From a virus: a DNA stretch of 55,887 nt. Below are positions 44,160 to 50,768 of the stretch, piece by piece. The stretch spans positions 1 through 55,887 of the IMG/VR virus record IMGVR_UViG_3300009151_000088; one strand, given 5' to 3'. Position 1 is the first letter of the stretch, and every line of letters begins with the position of its first letter. The position numbers were made by a program, and so were the translations under genes. The notes under the pieces were generated by a model. That model ran no database searches. It saw nothing but the letters and a program-made list of their open reading frames with translations, and had not been told where the DNA came from.

Positions 44160-44165
44160 TATTTA
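44160..44165 (-). promoter_or_regulatory. T4-type late promoter element (TAAATA)
   Basis: Minus strand GGTAAATATTAATATG: TAAATA ends 5 nt before the ATG at 44,154. Sequence is almost the same as at 1839-1844. Confidence 0.5.
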
Positions 44166-44172
44166 CCGGTAA

Positions 44173-46302
44173 TTATGTCCAAGTAAATGTACCTGTACCC
44201 AAGGTCCAGTCAGTGAGCATATTACCATCACCGTCATAGGTAGGAGGTGTGCCGCCCCATAATAATTGCATATTGCTCCACCAATTGTATATACTAATAC
44301 TCGATCCGTTGTCTCCAGTACCCCATGCCGTAGGATAAGTCCTAATGCTCATTGAAGTAGCACTGGTTTTGGTAATTCTATATGTGTAGGCGACACGTGA
44401 ATATGGACCATTAACACCACTAGGTATCTGATAATCAACTACCTGACTAGTAGTTAACGCAGTTAAATTCACAGAACCAACCATGGTCCAAAATGGTCTT
44501 AGGTTATTCTGATATCTATACAGGTTACTTTCAGTCTGAGCACTACCTATCAGGCCATTGCCGTTAAATGCCAACCACTCCCAATTACAGGTTTGGCAGT
44601 TTGGGGGGTCTGTGGGCCATACCCCCATATATAGCCAAACATTGCCCTGCACTCTATCCAGTGAGAAACCGCCCTGTGCTGAATAACAGCCTGCCACACT
44701 CTGAGATCCGGATATGTGATTTGTGTTAGGAGCACTGGCATAGTATTCCCAAGGACCGTAGTTCCAATATCCTGATATAGGATCTACTAATAGATCTGCC
44801 ACACCGTCATTACGGAATGTAGCTGTTAGATCAATACGTTTGGACAGACTAACATCACTGTTGTCGCGCACCGCTAGTATGTTCACACTCAGCGTACCAC
44901 TGCTGTATGTAGTTGATGTAGTAGTTGTTCCTGCATTAAGGAAGTTGTCTCTGGTATATTTCCAATTACCATTGTCATAAAGATAATCTGCAAACTGGGC
45001 CCAGGCTACATCTAAATCATTGCCTTGTGCTGTGGTATTGTAATAGGGAAACCAAGTTAGCTGGCCGCCTGTGTTAAAGAAATAACGGGCCATTTTATTG
45101 GTAGGAAAATCTACCCTAACCTTGTGACTGATTTCACGACTCCATACCGCGGTTCTAGTACTGGTCCCGTAGCCAATGTCAATGTAGCTGTTATTACTGT
45201 ATAGATATTGATTAGGGTGGCATTCATATCGGTGTGCGTCTAGCCAATTTATAGTATTGGATAGAGTATTATGCATACCAATGGTAATTGGAGTACCTAC
45301 CAAGGGTGTAAGGGTAGTTGTTGAAGTGTTGGTAACATGTATATGAGCATAGTTAATATCAGTGATTAACCTATTCCACTGTGTGCGTGTAATTCTATTT
45401 CTACGACTTGCAGGGCGACTGTTAATTCCGCCAAAACCGTAGCCATTGTTTCCTAGACCTAGTATGTCACTGATCTTGGCCTGTATGCTGTTATATGCTT
45501 CCAAAGGAATAATACTGCTGGGCAAATCAACACTGACTGTAAATGTTTGGTTTCCGCTAGCACCCGCGCTGTCAACAGCCCGCATAACCAACACTACTTC
45601 GGTGCCTGCGACTGTAGGGGTTCCGCTAATTGATCCAGTGGCGCTATTTAAGGTTAGACCAGTGGGTAATGTGCCGCTGATTATTGAGTATGTATAAGGA
45701 GCTGTACCGCCTGCGGCCGCAACAGGTTGGAAATCTGTGGGAACATTAATACGTAGTCGTTGATTGGCAATCAGTAGGACCTTAAAGGCTGAGGCTACAT
45801 TGGCCACAGGCGGCTCGGCGGCTACCACACCTGTATTACCATTTATATAGGCCGCGTATTCTTCCTGTGTTAGAATACGTCCATCAGTTTGCCCATATAC
45901 CACTTCATTGTTGCCAGAATATGGGCTGTTGAAGTCTATGCGATATAATAGTGTCCAACCAGCATAGGTAGTACCCGGAGTATAACTCGCAGCCTGTCCA
46001 GGAAAGCTCATGGTAAACTGTACACTGGCATAGGTAAGTTCAACTCCTGTGGTAGTTGCGGCAAAGTTAATTGGTATAGCTGTTATTGGACTAGGTGTAC
46101 AGTGATTATATCCGTAAAACGTCATCGTTCCGCTGACGGGAGTGGGAAAGCTGGAGCTCAAGGTCCAGTTGGCTGTGATCGTGGTGTTTTCTATTTGAGC
46201 ACCCGTGAGATCTGTGCCTGGATAGAAGTTTACTCGATCAAAGGCAGTGCTGGCTCTACCTCCAGTGCTAGGATCATTAGGGTCGTATATAATTATTGCC
46301 AT
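44173..46302 (-). CDS. Large virion protein with putative-Ig domain (709 aa)
   Basis: Residues about 195-260 form a He_PIG/Ig-like module (FQPVAAAGGTAPYTYSIISG, LPTGLTLNSATGSISGTPTVAGT). The N-terminus has beta strands with TFDRVNFY-like opening, and residues about 290-700 hold aromatic, Asn-rich strands including a CYSAQGGFSLDR and NCQTCNWEW cysteine zone. It is typical of phage adhesins and baseplate-linked proteins. A TAAATA element at 46,327-46,332 lies 24 bp upstream. The family is not recognised beyond the Ig module. Confidence 0.65.
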   Translation of the reverse strand: MAIIIYDPNDPSTGGRASTAFDRVNFYPGTDLTGAQIENTTITANWTLSSSFPTPVSGTMTFYGYNHCTPSPITAIPINFAATTTGVELTYASVQFTMSFPGQAASYTPGTTYAGWTLLYRIDFNSPYSGNNEVVYGQTDGRILTQEEYAAYINGNTGVVAAEPPVANVASAFKVLLIANQRLRINVPTDFQPVAAAGGTAPYTYSIISGTLPTGLTLNSATGSISGTPTVAGTEVVLVMRAVDSAGASGNQTFTVSVDLPSSIIPLEAYNSIQAKISDILGLGNNGYGFGGINSRPASRRNRITRTQWNRLITDINYAHIHVTNTSTTTLTPLVGTPITIGMHNTLSNTINWLDAHRYECHPNQYLYSNNSYIDIGYGTSTRTAVWSREISHKVRVDFPTNKMARYFFNTGGQLTWFPYYNTTAQGNDLDVAWAQFADYLYDNGNWKYTRDNFLNAGTTTTSTTYSSGTLSVNILAVRDNSDVSLSKRIDLTATFRNDGVADLLVDPISGYWNYGPWEYYASAPNTNHISGSQSVAGCYSAQGGFSLDRVQGNVWLYMGVWPTDPPNCQTCNWEWLAFNGNGLIGSAQTESNLYRYQNNLRPFWTMVGSVNLTALTTSQVVDYQIPSGVNGPYSRVAYTYRITKTSATSMSIRTYPTAWGTGDNGSSISIYNWWSNMQLLWGGTPPTYDGDGNMLTDWTLGTGTFTWT

Positions 46303-46326
46303 ATTTGGGTTTGGGTCTCAGTAGGG

Positions 46327-46332
46327 TATTTA
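46327..46332 (-). promoter_or_regulatory. Possible late promoter element
   Basis: GCTAAATACCC on the minus strand, 24 nt before the ATG at 46,302. It matches the element but at a larger distance than the other cases. Confidence 0.3.
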
Positions 46333-46352
46333 GCCCTTTTTCTCTAAGGCCA

Positions 46353-46381
46353 TTGTACTAGACGTTAAATACGTATATAAT
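46353..46381 (+). promoter_or_regulatory. Sigma-70-type promoter for GT9/oxygenase operon
   Basis: TTGTAC, 17 bp, TATAAT, 24 bp before the ATG at 46,406, which has an AAAGGAAC ribosome site. The spacer holds GTTAAATACG. Confidence 0.65.
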
Positions 46382-46405
46382 GATACGATATCTAAAGGAA
46401 CAAGT

Positions 46406-47170
46406 ATGCGTAAAAAACTAGGAATAATTCAAAGCCGAGGGCTGGGCGACATAGTCATAGCCCTGCCCATAGCCCTGCACTATCATCAAGAAGAAAACAT
46501 GGAAGTGTTTTGGCCCGTGGAAGAACAGTGGGTCAACCAACTCAGCAAGTATGTGCCCTGGGTCACATGGATTCCCCTACAGCGTGATGCTGGGGCATTC
46601 TTCTTTGACACACCAATGACATTGTTACAGCAATTGGGCTGTGATCAAACTCTATGCTTGTATCAAGCACTGACAGGACACCCTGAGTTCACCGAAGTAC
46701 CTTGGTTCCAACACGTGGCCTTTGATCGCTACAAGTACATAGCCGCAGGCCTGCCATTCACAGACAAACTACGTTTAACAGAGTGTATTAGCCGGGACTA
46801 CGAAGCTGAAGCCCGTATGTTTGAGCGCATGGTGGGCACTGACCACCCACCCTATGTGGTCACACACCTAAGCAGTAGCGAGCAGACTGTGCGTATTGAT
46901 GCCAGCATGATACCCGAGGGTTGGATGACCATACCTATCACACAGGAAGGATCAATCTTTGAATGGCTCACAGTCATTGAGGGTGCAGAAGCCCTAATCA
47001 TGACGGACTCAGTGATGGCCAACCTAGTTGATGGGTTAAACGTCCAGGGTCCAGAACGCTACTTTATACCTCAGCATCACATACAGTTGACTCCCACACT
47101 GCTAGGTGATTGGACTTGGTTGCACAACCCAGATCTCAAAGCCCATGCTTCTATATTCAGGGCCAGCTAA
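46406..47170 (+). CDS. GT9/ADP-heptosyltransferase-like protein (254 aa)
   Basis: The opening KLGIIQSRGLGDIVIALPIALHYHQE is the N-terminal half of the GT9 fold, where GLGDI binds the acceptor side. The C-terminal half (VIEGAEALIMTDSVMANLVDGLN) matches the second nucleotide-binding half with GAEA..TDS in place of the usual DTG. It probably transfers a sugar to LPS-type or phage glycan. It is the first gene of a three-gene operon with a DUF6165-like and a 2OG-oxygenase gene, a set that repeats the theme of the AT-rich island. Confidence 0.72.
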   Translation: MRKKLGIIQSRGLGDIVIALPIALHYHQEENMEVFWPVEEQWVNQLSKYVPWVTWIPLQRDAGAFFFDTPMTLLQQLGCDQTLCLYQALTGHPEFTEVPWFQHVAFDRYKYIAAGLPFTDKLRLTECISRDYEAEARMFERMVGTDHPPYVVTHLSSSEQTVRIDASMIPEGWMTIPITQEGSIFEWLTVIEGAEALIMTDSVMANLVDGLNVQGPERYFIPQHHIQLTPTLLGDWTWLHNPDLKAHASIFRAS

Positions 47171-47171
47171 G

Positions 47172-47546
47172 ATGTTGGTTTCTGCACCCATATCAGTGGG
47201 CGAGCTAGTGGATAAGATTACCATATTGGAAATCAAACTGGATCGCATCAACGAAGCCGCTAAACTCACTAACATAGCCCTGGAACTAGGCCATTTAACC
47301 AGCATACTTGAAGGCTTGGATCTCAAGAACACAGAAGCCCTGCTTAGGTCAGATCTAAAAGCGATAAATGCAGAGCTTTGGGACATTGAAAACTTCAAAC
47401 GACACTGTGAAAGCACACAGGATTTTGGCCCAGAATTCACTGAAGCCGCTCGCAGTGTCTACTTGAAAAACGATCAACGTGCGGCTCTAAAACGTGCCAT
47501 AAATGTGCTAGCGGGTTCAACGATCATAGAAGAAAAGAGCTATTAA
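47172..47546 (+). CDS. DUF6165-like protein (124 aa)
   Basis: The start at 47,172 (MLVSAPISVGELVDKITILEIKLDRI) is chosen one base after the GT9 stop; a longer frame would overlap the GT9 end by 65 bp. The all-helical, charged product matches my memory of DUF6165, often next to glycan genes. It resembles the protein at 24,210-24,560. Its stop overlaps the next start by 1 bp. Function unknown. Confidence 0.65.
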   Translation: MLVSAPISVGELVDKITILEIKLDRINEAAKLTNIALELGHLTSILEGLDLKNTEALLRSDLKAINAELWDIENFKRHCESTQDFGPEFTEAARSVYLKNDQRAALKRAINVLAGSTIIEEKSY

Positions 47547-48127
47547 TGCTAGAGGACAAGAACACAGCCTTAGAAGCTTATATACAGGTTTTTGAAGATA
47601 TCCTGAGTCTCGATGTTATAGATGCACTCCTGGGCGAATATCTGCACAGCGACGAGTGGCAGGCCACCAAAGTGGGCTCACACAATGTCATAGACCGAAG
47701 TACTCGCAACTGTGACGTCATAAGCATGAGTCAGCCCGGGGTCATAGAGCACAAGAACTCTGAGTTGAGATCTCAGTTAGATCAAGCAGTGTTCAAGTCA
47801 GCTAGTTCAGCAATCACAGCCTACAATATGCGCTTTCCCTTGGCCCAGATCAGCAACGACACGGGCTATGAAATACTGAGATATGAAACCGGGCAGTTTT
47901 ACATAGAACATGTGGACAGCTACACACAGCAACCCCGAGCAGTGAGCTGTAGTTGGATACTCAATGATGACTACGAGGGCGGTGAGTTCAGCTTTTTCAA
48001 TGATCAAATCCGCTACAAACTACCCAAAGGTAGCTGTATAATGTTTCCCAGTACATTTATGTATCCACATCAGATCATGCCTGTGACTCAGGGCACACGC
48101 TTGAGCATAGTCACTTGGTTTATCTAA
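47546..48127 (+). CDS. 2-oxoglutarate/Fe(II)-dependent oxygenase
   Basis: The facial triad and substrate Arg are in order: H122 and D124 (FYIEHVDSY), H175 (MYPHQIMPV) and R185 (TRLSIVTWF), with SCSWILNDDYEGGEFSF as the conserved core, as in prolyl-4-hydroxylase-type oxygenases. Such enzymes hydroxylate protein prolines, sugars or lipids using 2OG and O2. In T4-type phages related genes often sit near structural genes and may hydroxylate virion or glycan targets. The stop overlaps the convergent small gene by 4 bp. Confidence 0.85.
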   Translation: MLEDKNTALEAYIQVFEDILSLDVIDALLGEYLHSDEWQATKVGSHNVIDRSTRNCDVISMSQPGVIEHKNSELRSQLDQAVFKSASSAITAYNMRFPLAQISNDTGYEILRYETGQFYIEHVDSYTQQPRAVSCSWILNDDYEGGEFSFFNDQIRYKLPKGSCIMFPSTFMYPHQIMPVTQGTRLSIVTWFI

Positions 48128-48297
48128 GAGATTTTCAGTAACAATAACAGATACAGTTTGGGATCTAACCAGTAAAAGTCATAGCCTAGACTGCGCCATT
48201 GACTTTGAGGACTAGCATGTACAAGCTTCTGTATGCTAGTATCCGCAACAATCCATATATCGGGACCTCTGTGACTTGAATGTATTCTTCTTGACAT
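48124..48297 (-). CDS. Small hypothetical protein (57 aa)
   Basis: The ATG at 48,297 has a GTAGG ribosome site and a sigma-70-like promoter (TTGCTG-17-TATACT) just upstream. The product (MSRRIHSSHRGPDIWIVADT, later YDFYWLDPKLYLLLLL) ends in a hydrophobic helix. It converges with the oxygenase gene. It could be real, but small size leaves doubt. Confidence 0.45.
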   Translation of the reverse strand: MSRRIHSSHRGPDIWIVADTSIQKLVHASPQSQWRSLGYDFYWLDPKLYLLLLLKIS

Positions 48298-48307
48298 TAT
48301 ACCTACA

Positions 48308-48336
48308 AGTATACTAGATGCGAAGCATAACAGCAA
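48308..48336 (-). promoter_or_regulatory. Sigma-70-type promoter (TTGCTG-17-TATACT)
   Basis: Elements on the minus strand with a 17-bp spacer, 11 nt before the small ATG at 48,297. Confidence 0.5.
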
Positions 48337-48383
48337 GAATTTTTTAACCAGAGAACTATGACTGTATAGACCATACAGTATAG

Positions 48384-48507
48384 AATACCCCGCTGTAGCC
48401 TACAGTGGTCTACAAATACCCCGCTGTAGCACCAAGCACATAATCACAGTAGACTACAGTGACTACACTATGTACACAGTATGCACTATTGACAAATACC
48501 CCGCTGT
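48384..48507. repeat. Three iterons AATACCCCGCTGT
   Basis: Copies at 48,384-48,396, 48,415-48,427 and 48,495-48,507, spaced 31 and 80 bp, all in the same direction and preceded by A or GA. Confidence 0.7.
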
Positions 48508-48517
48508 GCGGTCTGAG

Positions 48518-48569
48518 CACTGCGTCGGCTCGCAGTTCAGAGGTGGGAACATCTGAACTGAAAGCAGTG
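48518..48569. other. Cruciform/stem-loop pair
   Basis: Outer stem CACTGC (48,518) with GCAGTG (48,564) encloses an inner 9-bp stem CAGTTCAGA/TCTGAACTG (48,533-48,560) with a 10-nt loop. Could be a DNA cruciform or RNA hairpin. Confidence 0.6.
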
Positions 48570-48578
48570 TGAGCCCGT

Positions 48579-48606
48579 GGGAAAATGGGGAGAGAACTGG
48601 GAGGGG
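48579..48606 (+). other. G-quadruplex candidate
   Basis: Four G tracts on the plus strand (GGG, GGGG, GGG, GGGG) with loops of 5, 8 and 1 nt lie in a purine-rich stretch that continues to about 48,640. Confidence 0.4.
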
Positions 48607-48795
48607 ACTGTGAGAAATGTGGAGAGGGAAGTGGAAAACCATTTGACTATTACCCCTCATCCCCACTGTGGTCTCGCAATTTCTACTATAAAAATCCTAG
48701 GAAACGGTGCTCAAAGTGGCCAAAAATCTGCCAAAATCTGCCAAATATTCATAGATTCTGTGACATTTTTGCCACAATATCTACCAGGATTTCAC

Positions 48796-48824
48796 TTGCC
48801 CAAAGTCCAGGATCAGTGTATAAT
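48796..48824 (+). promoter_or_regulatory. Sigma-70-type promoter for tRNA
   Basis: TTGCCC, 17 bp, TATAAT, 19 nt before the tRNA. A CTGTAG site (48,834-48,839) lies between promoter and tRNA. Confidence 0.65.
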
Positions 48825-48843
48825 AAGTATATACTGTAGTATA

Positions 48844-48921
48844 GGGCCGTTAGCTCATGTTGGTTAGAGCAGTGGACTCATAATCCATTGGTGCTGTGTT
48901 CGACTCACAGACGGCCCACCA
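48844..48921 (+). tRNA. tRNA with CAU anticodon (tRNA-Ile2 likely, or Met)
   Basis: A full cloverleaf is visible: acceptor GGGCCGT/ACGGCCC, D arm GCTC/GAGC with a 10-nt loop, anticodon stem GTGGA/TCCAT with loop CTCATAA, T arm CTGTG/CACAG with TTCGACT loop, A73 and encoded CCA. The anticodon is CAU. C4-G69 and C5-G68 are the acceptor pairs favoured by the lysidine synthetase TilS, and elongator tRNA-Met of E. coli has U4-A69 and A5-U68, so an Ile (AUA) tRNA is more likely. G48 and T15 are unusual. An AUA-reading tRNA would suit AT-rich genes. Confidence 0.9.
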
Positions 48922-49176
48922 AAATTTTAAACCCGAGGATGCAGGATATATGCTATACAAAGAGATCAGGAGCTAGAAGTCTGGGATCTCAGCGTATAGT
49001 TGAGGCTAGTTGTAAACGAACCGTTACTGCGCCAAACCAATAACCAATTACTTCTAGTGGTTAGGGCTCATTATCGAGAGATAGTAGGAATAAGTTGGCG
49101 GGGTCTATATAACGACACCTGCGTATATATAGAACTGACGATAGGGATAATGCGTAATAGCATTATCCCTATTTTC
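48922..49176 (+). ncRNA. Structured RNA candidate downstream of the tRNA
   Basis: About 250 nt between the tRNA and a terminator with no plausible gene. It can form a two-step stem CTATAC-GAGATC/GATCTC-GTATAG (48,953-48,999), a TAACCA/TGGTTA hairpin near 49,045 and a TCTATATA/TATATAGA hairpin (49,104-49,133). It would be made from the tRNA promoter. It may be an RNA regulator or only a spacer released by tRNA processing. No known RNA class was recognised. Confidence 0.4.
49141..49176 (+). terminator. Terminator of tRNA transcript
   Basis: A 13-bp perfect stem (ATAGGGATAATGC with its complement), 6-nt loop and TTTTCTTATT tail. Confidence 0.75.
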
Positions 49177-49224
49177 TTATTGGATTATCTCTTATGCATT
49201 GTTAATATTATACAGTGTTAATGA

Positions 49225-49485
49225 TTAAACAAATTCGATATTATTAGTACGCAATTGCTTTTTAGCAGTTTCTGTTAAGCGATTAACTTCTGCTTGTAGT
49301 TCCTCATATATAATATCTCCGCTAACATAAGCGCATTTTGCTTGTGTTGGGAATATATGCACAATATCTCCATTATCCTTTTGCTTAGTATGTACATTAA
49401 AAGCGACAACTAGTTTATACAGTTCTCTTTTTTTGTTATATACTAGTTTAGCTTTAGCTAGTGTATTAAATGCATTGCTTAACAT
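49225..49485 (-). CDS. Small early protein of unknown function (86 aa)
   Basis: MLSNAFNTLAKAKLVYNKKRELYKLVVAFNVHTKQK, then a beta strand and a helical, charged end (EELQAEVNRLTETAKKQLRTNN). AAAAAGGAGC 6 nt upstream and a TTGACA-17-TATAAT promoter show a genuine gene of the early class, but on the minus strand, divergent from the rest. No domain is recognised. Confidence 0.75.
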   Translation of the reverse strand: MLSNAFNTLAKAKLVYNKKRELYKLVVAFNVHTKQKDNGDIVHIFPTQAKCAYVSGDIIYEELQAEVNRLTETAKKQLRTNNIEFV

Positions 49486-49512
49486 GGGAGCTCCTTTTTA
49501 GTGTATGCGTGT

Positions 49513-49541
49513 ATTATAGCGCAGTTTGGGCTCTCTGTCAA
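49513..49541 (-). promoter_or_regulatory. Early promoter, TTGACA-17-TATAAT
   Basis: Minus strand, spacer ends in CGC, followed by the class-typical leader ACACGCATACACTAAAAAGGAGC for the 86-aa gene. Confidence 0.9.
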
Positions 49542-49542
49542 A

Positions 49543-49612
49543 TGTGGCAGTTTATACACACAAGGTTTGGCGGGACATTGGAGTGCCGGAAGTGTGGCAG
49601 TTTATACACACA
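49543..49612. repeat. Direct repeat with DnaA-box-like TTATACACA
   Basis: TGTGGCAGTTTATACACACA occurs at 49,543-49,562 and 49,593-49,612, exactly 50 bp apart. Each contains TTATACACA, a perfect match to the bacterial DnaA-box consensus. The pair lies between two divergent early promoters. Confidence 0.65.
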
Positions 49613-49626
49613 CGGCTTGTAAGGAC

Positions 49627-49655
49627 TTGACACTATGGTAAAACCGTGTTACAAT
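49627..49655 (+). promoter_or_regulatory. Early promoter, TTGACA-17-TACAAT
   Basis: Spacer contains GGTAAAACCGTGT. It precedes the 100-aa early gene, whose ribosome site is AAAGGAAA. Confidence 0.9.
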
Positions 49656-49681
49656 ACACACTTGTTTAAAGGAAATATACA

Positions 49682-49984
49682 ATGCGTAAAGTTACTAAGT
49701 CTCATGCTCTAGCTATTAATAAATTAATGTTGCCATTAATATGCAGTGTCTCGCATCCCTCTTATGTGTGTGAGGATGCAGACATGGGCTATTATAATAT
49801 GCTAGTGGGAGATATTGCACATAATGTCTCAGCATTAAGTGTGTTTAATAGTACATTAGATGCTGGTGTATTACATAATAGCATTATGCTACAAGATACC
49901 TCACCCAGAGAGCATTTTTTTACTGTGCTAAAGTATATTGAAGATAATGCATTAATTAATGCTAATAAATTCTGTTGCAGTTGA
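49682..49984 (+). CDS. Early protein of unknown function (100 aa)
   Basis: The product (MRKVTKSHALAINKLMLPL...) contains a CEDADMGYYNML segment, and ends ALINANKFCCS. It is AT-rich, mostly helical and has no known domain; five cysteines are spread along it. It is the first gene of the plus-strand early array and may act early in host takeover (inference from position). Confidence 0.7.
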   Translation: MRKVTKSHALAINKLMLPLICSVSHPSYVCEDADMGYYNMLVGDIAHNVSALSVFNSTLDAGVLHNSIMLQDTSPREHFFTVLKYIEDNALINANKFCCS

Positions 49985-49992
49985 GCAACACT

Positions 49993-50023
49993 GTAAAGAC
50001 CCTGCTTGTTGTAGGGTCTTTAC
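49993..50023 (+). terminator. Stem-loop after early gene
   Basis: An 11-bp perfect stem (GTAAAGACCCT/AGGGTCTTTAC) with 9-nt loop lies 9 bp past the stop. No T tract follows, so it may terminate weakly or stabilise the 3' end. Confidence 0.55.
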
Positions 50024-50032
50024 TGATAGGAG

Positions 50033-50061
50033 TTGACAGTCTGCTAAAAGTTTGCTACAAT
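50033..50061 (+). promoter_or_regulatory. Early promoter, TTGACA-17-TACAAT
   Basis: Extended TGC before the -10; leader ACACACATACACTAAAAAGGAG leads to the gene at 50,090. Confidence 0.9.
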
Positions 50062-50089
50062 ACACACATACACTAAAAAGGAGTTAAAA

Positions 50090-50335
50090 ATGGGTCAATA
50101 CGCTAATACAGTTAACGCATACGCTATGTCTGCCGCTCGTGCTAAAGTATACACTATGCAAAACACTATGCAAAGCTACGGACAAACCGCTTACATGCTT
50201 AATGTAAGTACAGCAAAGTTCCGCAGGGATATCGAAGCTAAAAAAGTAAAATTTATTGCAAAGCTAGAAAAAGAAAAACTTGCTAAAATGCAAGCAGAGA
50301 TTGCTCACTTGCAAGCAAAGCACAGTGTTGCATAA
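50090..50335 (+). CDS. Basic coiled-coil early protein (81 aa)
   Basis: MGQYANTVNAYAMSAARAKVYTMQ, then FRRDIEAKKVKFIAKLEKEKLAKMQAEIAHLQAKHSVA, a Lys/Glu heptad pattern that should form a coiled coil at residues about 45-80. It is likely a small oligomeric protein, perhaps an antagonist of a host factor. Not recognised. Followed by a GACCC TACG GGGTC hairpin (50,342-50,355). Confidence 0.75.
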   Translation: MGQYANTVNAYAMSAARAKVYTMQNTMQSYGQTAYMLNVSTAKFRRDIEAKKVKFIAKLEKEKLAKMQAEIAHLQAKHSVA

Positions 50336-50368
50336 AAACAACGACCCTACGGGGTCCAGGGTCTTTGG

Positions 50369-50397
50369 TTGACAGAGTGGTAAAACCGTGCTATAAT
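50369..50397 (+). promoter_or_regulatory. Early promoter, TTGACA-17-TATAAT
   Basis: Spacer GAGTGGTAAAACCGTGC; the ATG of the next gene begins 7 nt after the -10, so the transcript is predicted to be leaderless. Confidence 0.9.
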
Positions 50398-50403
50398 ACA
50401 CAC

Positions 50404-50754
50404 ATGAACAAAGAAACTGTAGCCCGTAAGAAGCGAGTCGATCGCAATCATATCATCTATGAGCTCGTGGTCAATGGCAAGAACTACATCGGCGTCACTG
50501 CTAAGACAGAAAGTACAGTGAACAAATCGGTGCTGTCACGTGCGGCCAAACACTTCTATCGTGCTAAGACAGAGACCAAGAACTGGCTCTTGTGTGCAGA
50601 ACTTCGTAAGCTCAATGACAAGTCAGAGATCGAAGTCTATGTACACGAAGTGATCCGCGGCAAGGCAGAAGCTCACAAGCGCGAAGTAGAGATCCGCAGA
50701 ATGGTCAAGCCCGTGCTGAACACAGATGTCCGCGGTGACTTGACAGCAGGCTAA
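50404..50754 (+). CDS. GIY-YIG-like endonuclease-fold protein (116 aa)
   Basis: The start at 50,404 lies 7 nt past the TATAAT, giving MNKETVARKKRVDRNHIIYELVV; a longer frame to 50,365 would begin inside the promoter. HIIYELVVNGKNYIGVT is a GIY-YIG-type strand pair (first Gly replaced by Ile), SRAAKHFYRA offers the conserved Arg region and HKREVEIRRMVKPVLNTD the Glu and Asn region. It is short and the GIY motif is degenerate, so it may bind DNA without cutting. The -35 of the next promoter lies inside its end. Confidence 0.62.
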   Translation: MNKETVARKKRVDRNHIIYELVVNGKNYIGVTAKTESTVNKSVLSRAAKHFYRAKTETKNWLLCAELRKLNDKSEIEVYVHEVIRGKAEAHKREVEIRRMVKPVLNTDVRGDLTAG

Positions 50755-50768
50755 GAACCTGCTATAAT
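50740..50768 (+). promoter_or_regulatory. Early promoter, TTGACA-17-TATAAT
   Basis: Spacer holds an inverted repeat GCAGG/CCTGC. The -35 overlaps the end of the GIY-YIG-like gene; the spacer contains its stop codon. Confidence 0.9.

Larger units (their letters stand above)
48337..48795. other. Non-coding control region with iterated motifs
   Basis: About 460 bp with no convincing gene. It holds three copies of AATACCCCGCTGT (48,384; 48,415; 48,495), several CTGTAG/CTACAG sites in both orientations, an ACTGTAT/ATACAGT hairpin (48,361-48,379), a CTGTAGCCTACAG hairpin (48,393-48,405), a two-step cruciform (48,518-48,569), and twin AAAATCTGCCA repeats near 48,722-48,745. The density of repeats fits an origin or regulator-binding region at the junction of two transcription domains. 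Frames at 48,577-48,867 have no family resemblance and run into the tRNA. Confidence 0.55.

Noticed and set aside
29431-46302. RiPP biosynthesis cluster with precursor peptide
   Set aside because: SPASM-like radical SAM enzymes suggested it, but no short Cys/Gly-rich core peptide, protease or transporter is seen beside them. The 20-aa and 59-aa frames have no leader-core pattern.
48577-48867. Two overlapping frames in the control region
   Set aside because: Both are in the purine-rich repeat zone, one runs into the tRNA, composition is unlike neighbours and no ribosome site is present.
48844-49176. tmRNA
   Set aside because: The tRNA-like part is a complete ordinary tRNA with an anticodon arm, and no tag reading frame follows.
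49000-49221. A 73-codon frame downstream of the tRNA
   Set aside because: It crosses a strong terminator hairpin and lacks a ribosome site.
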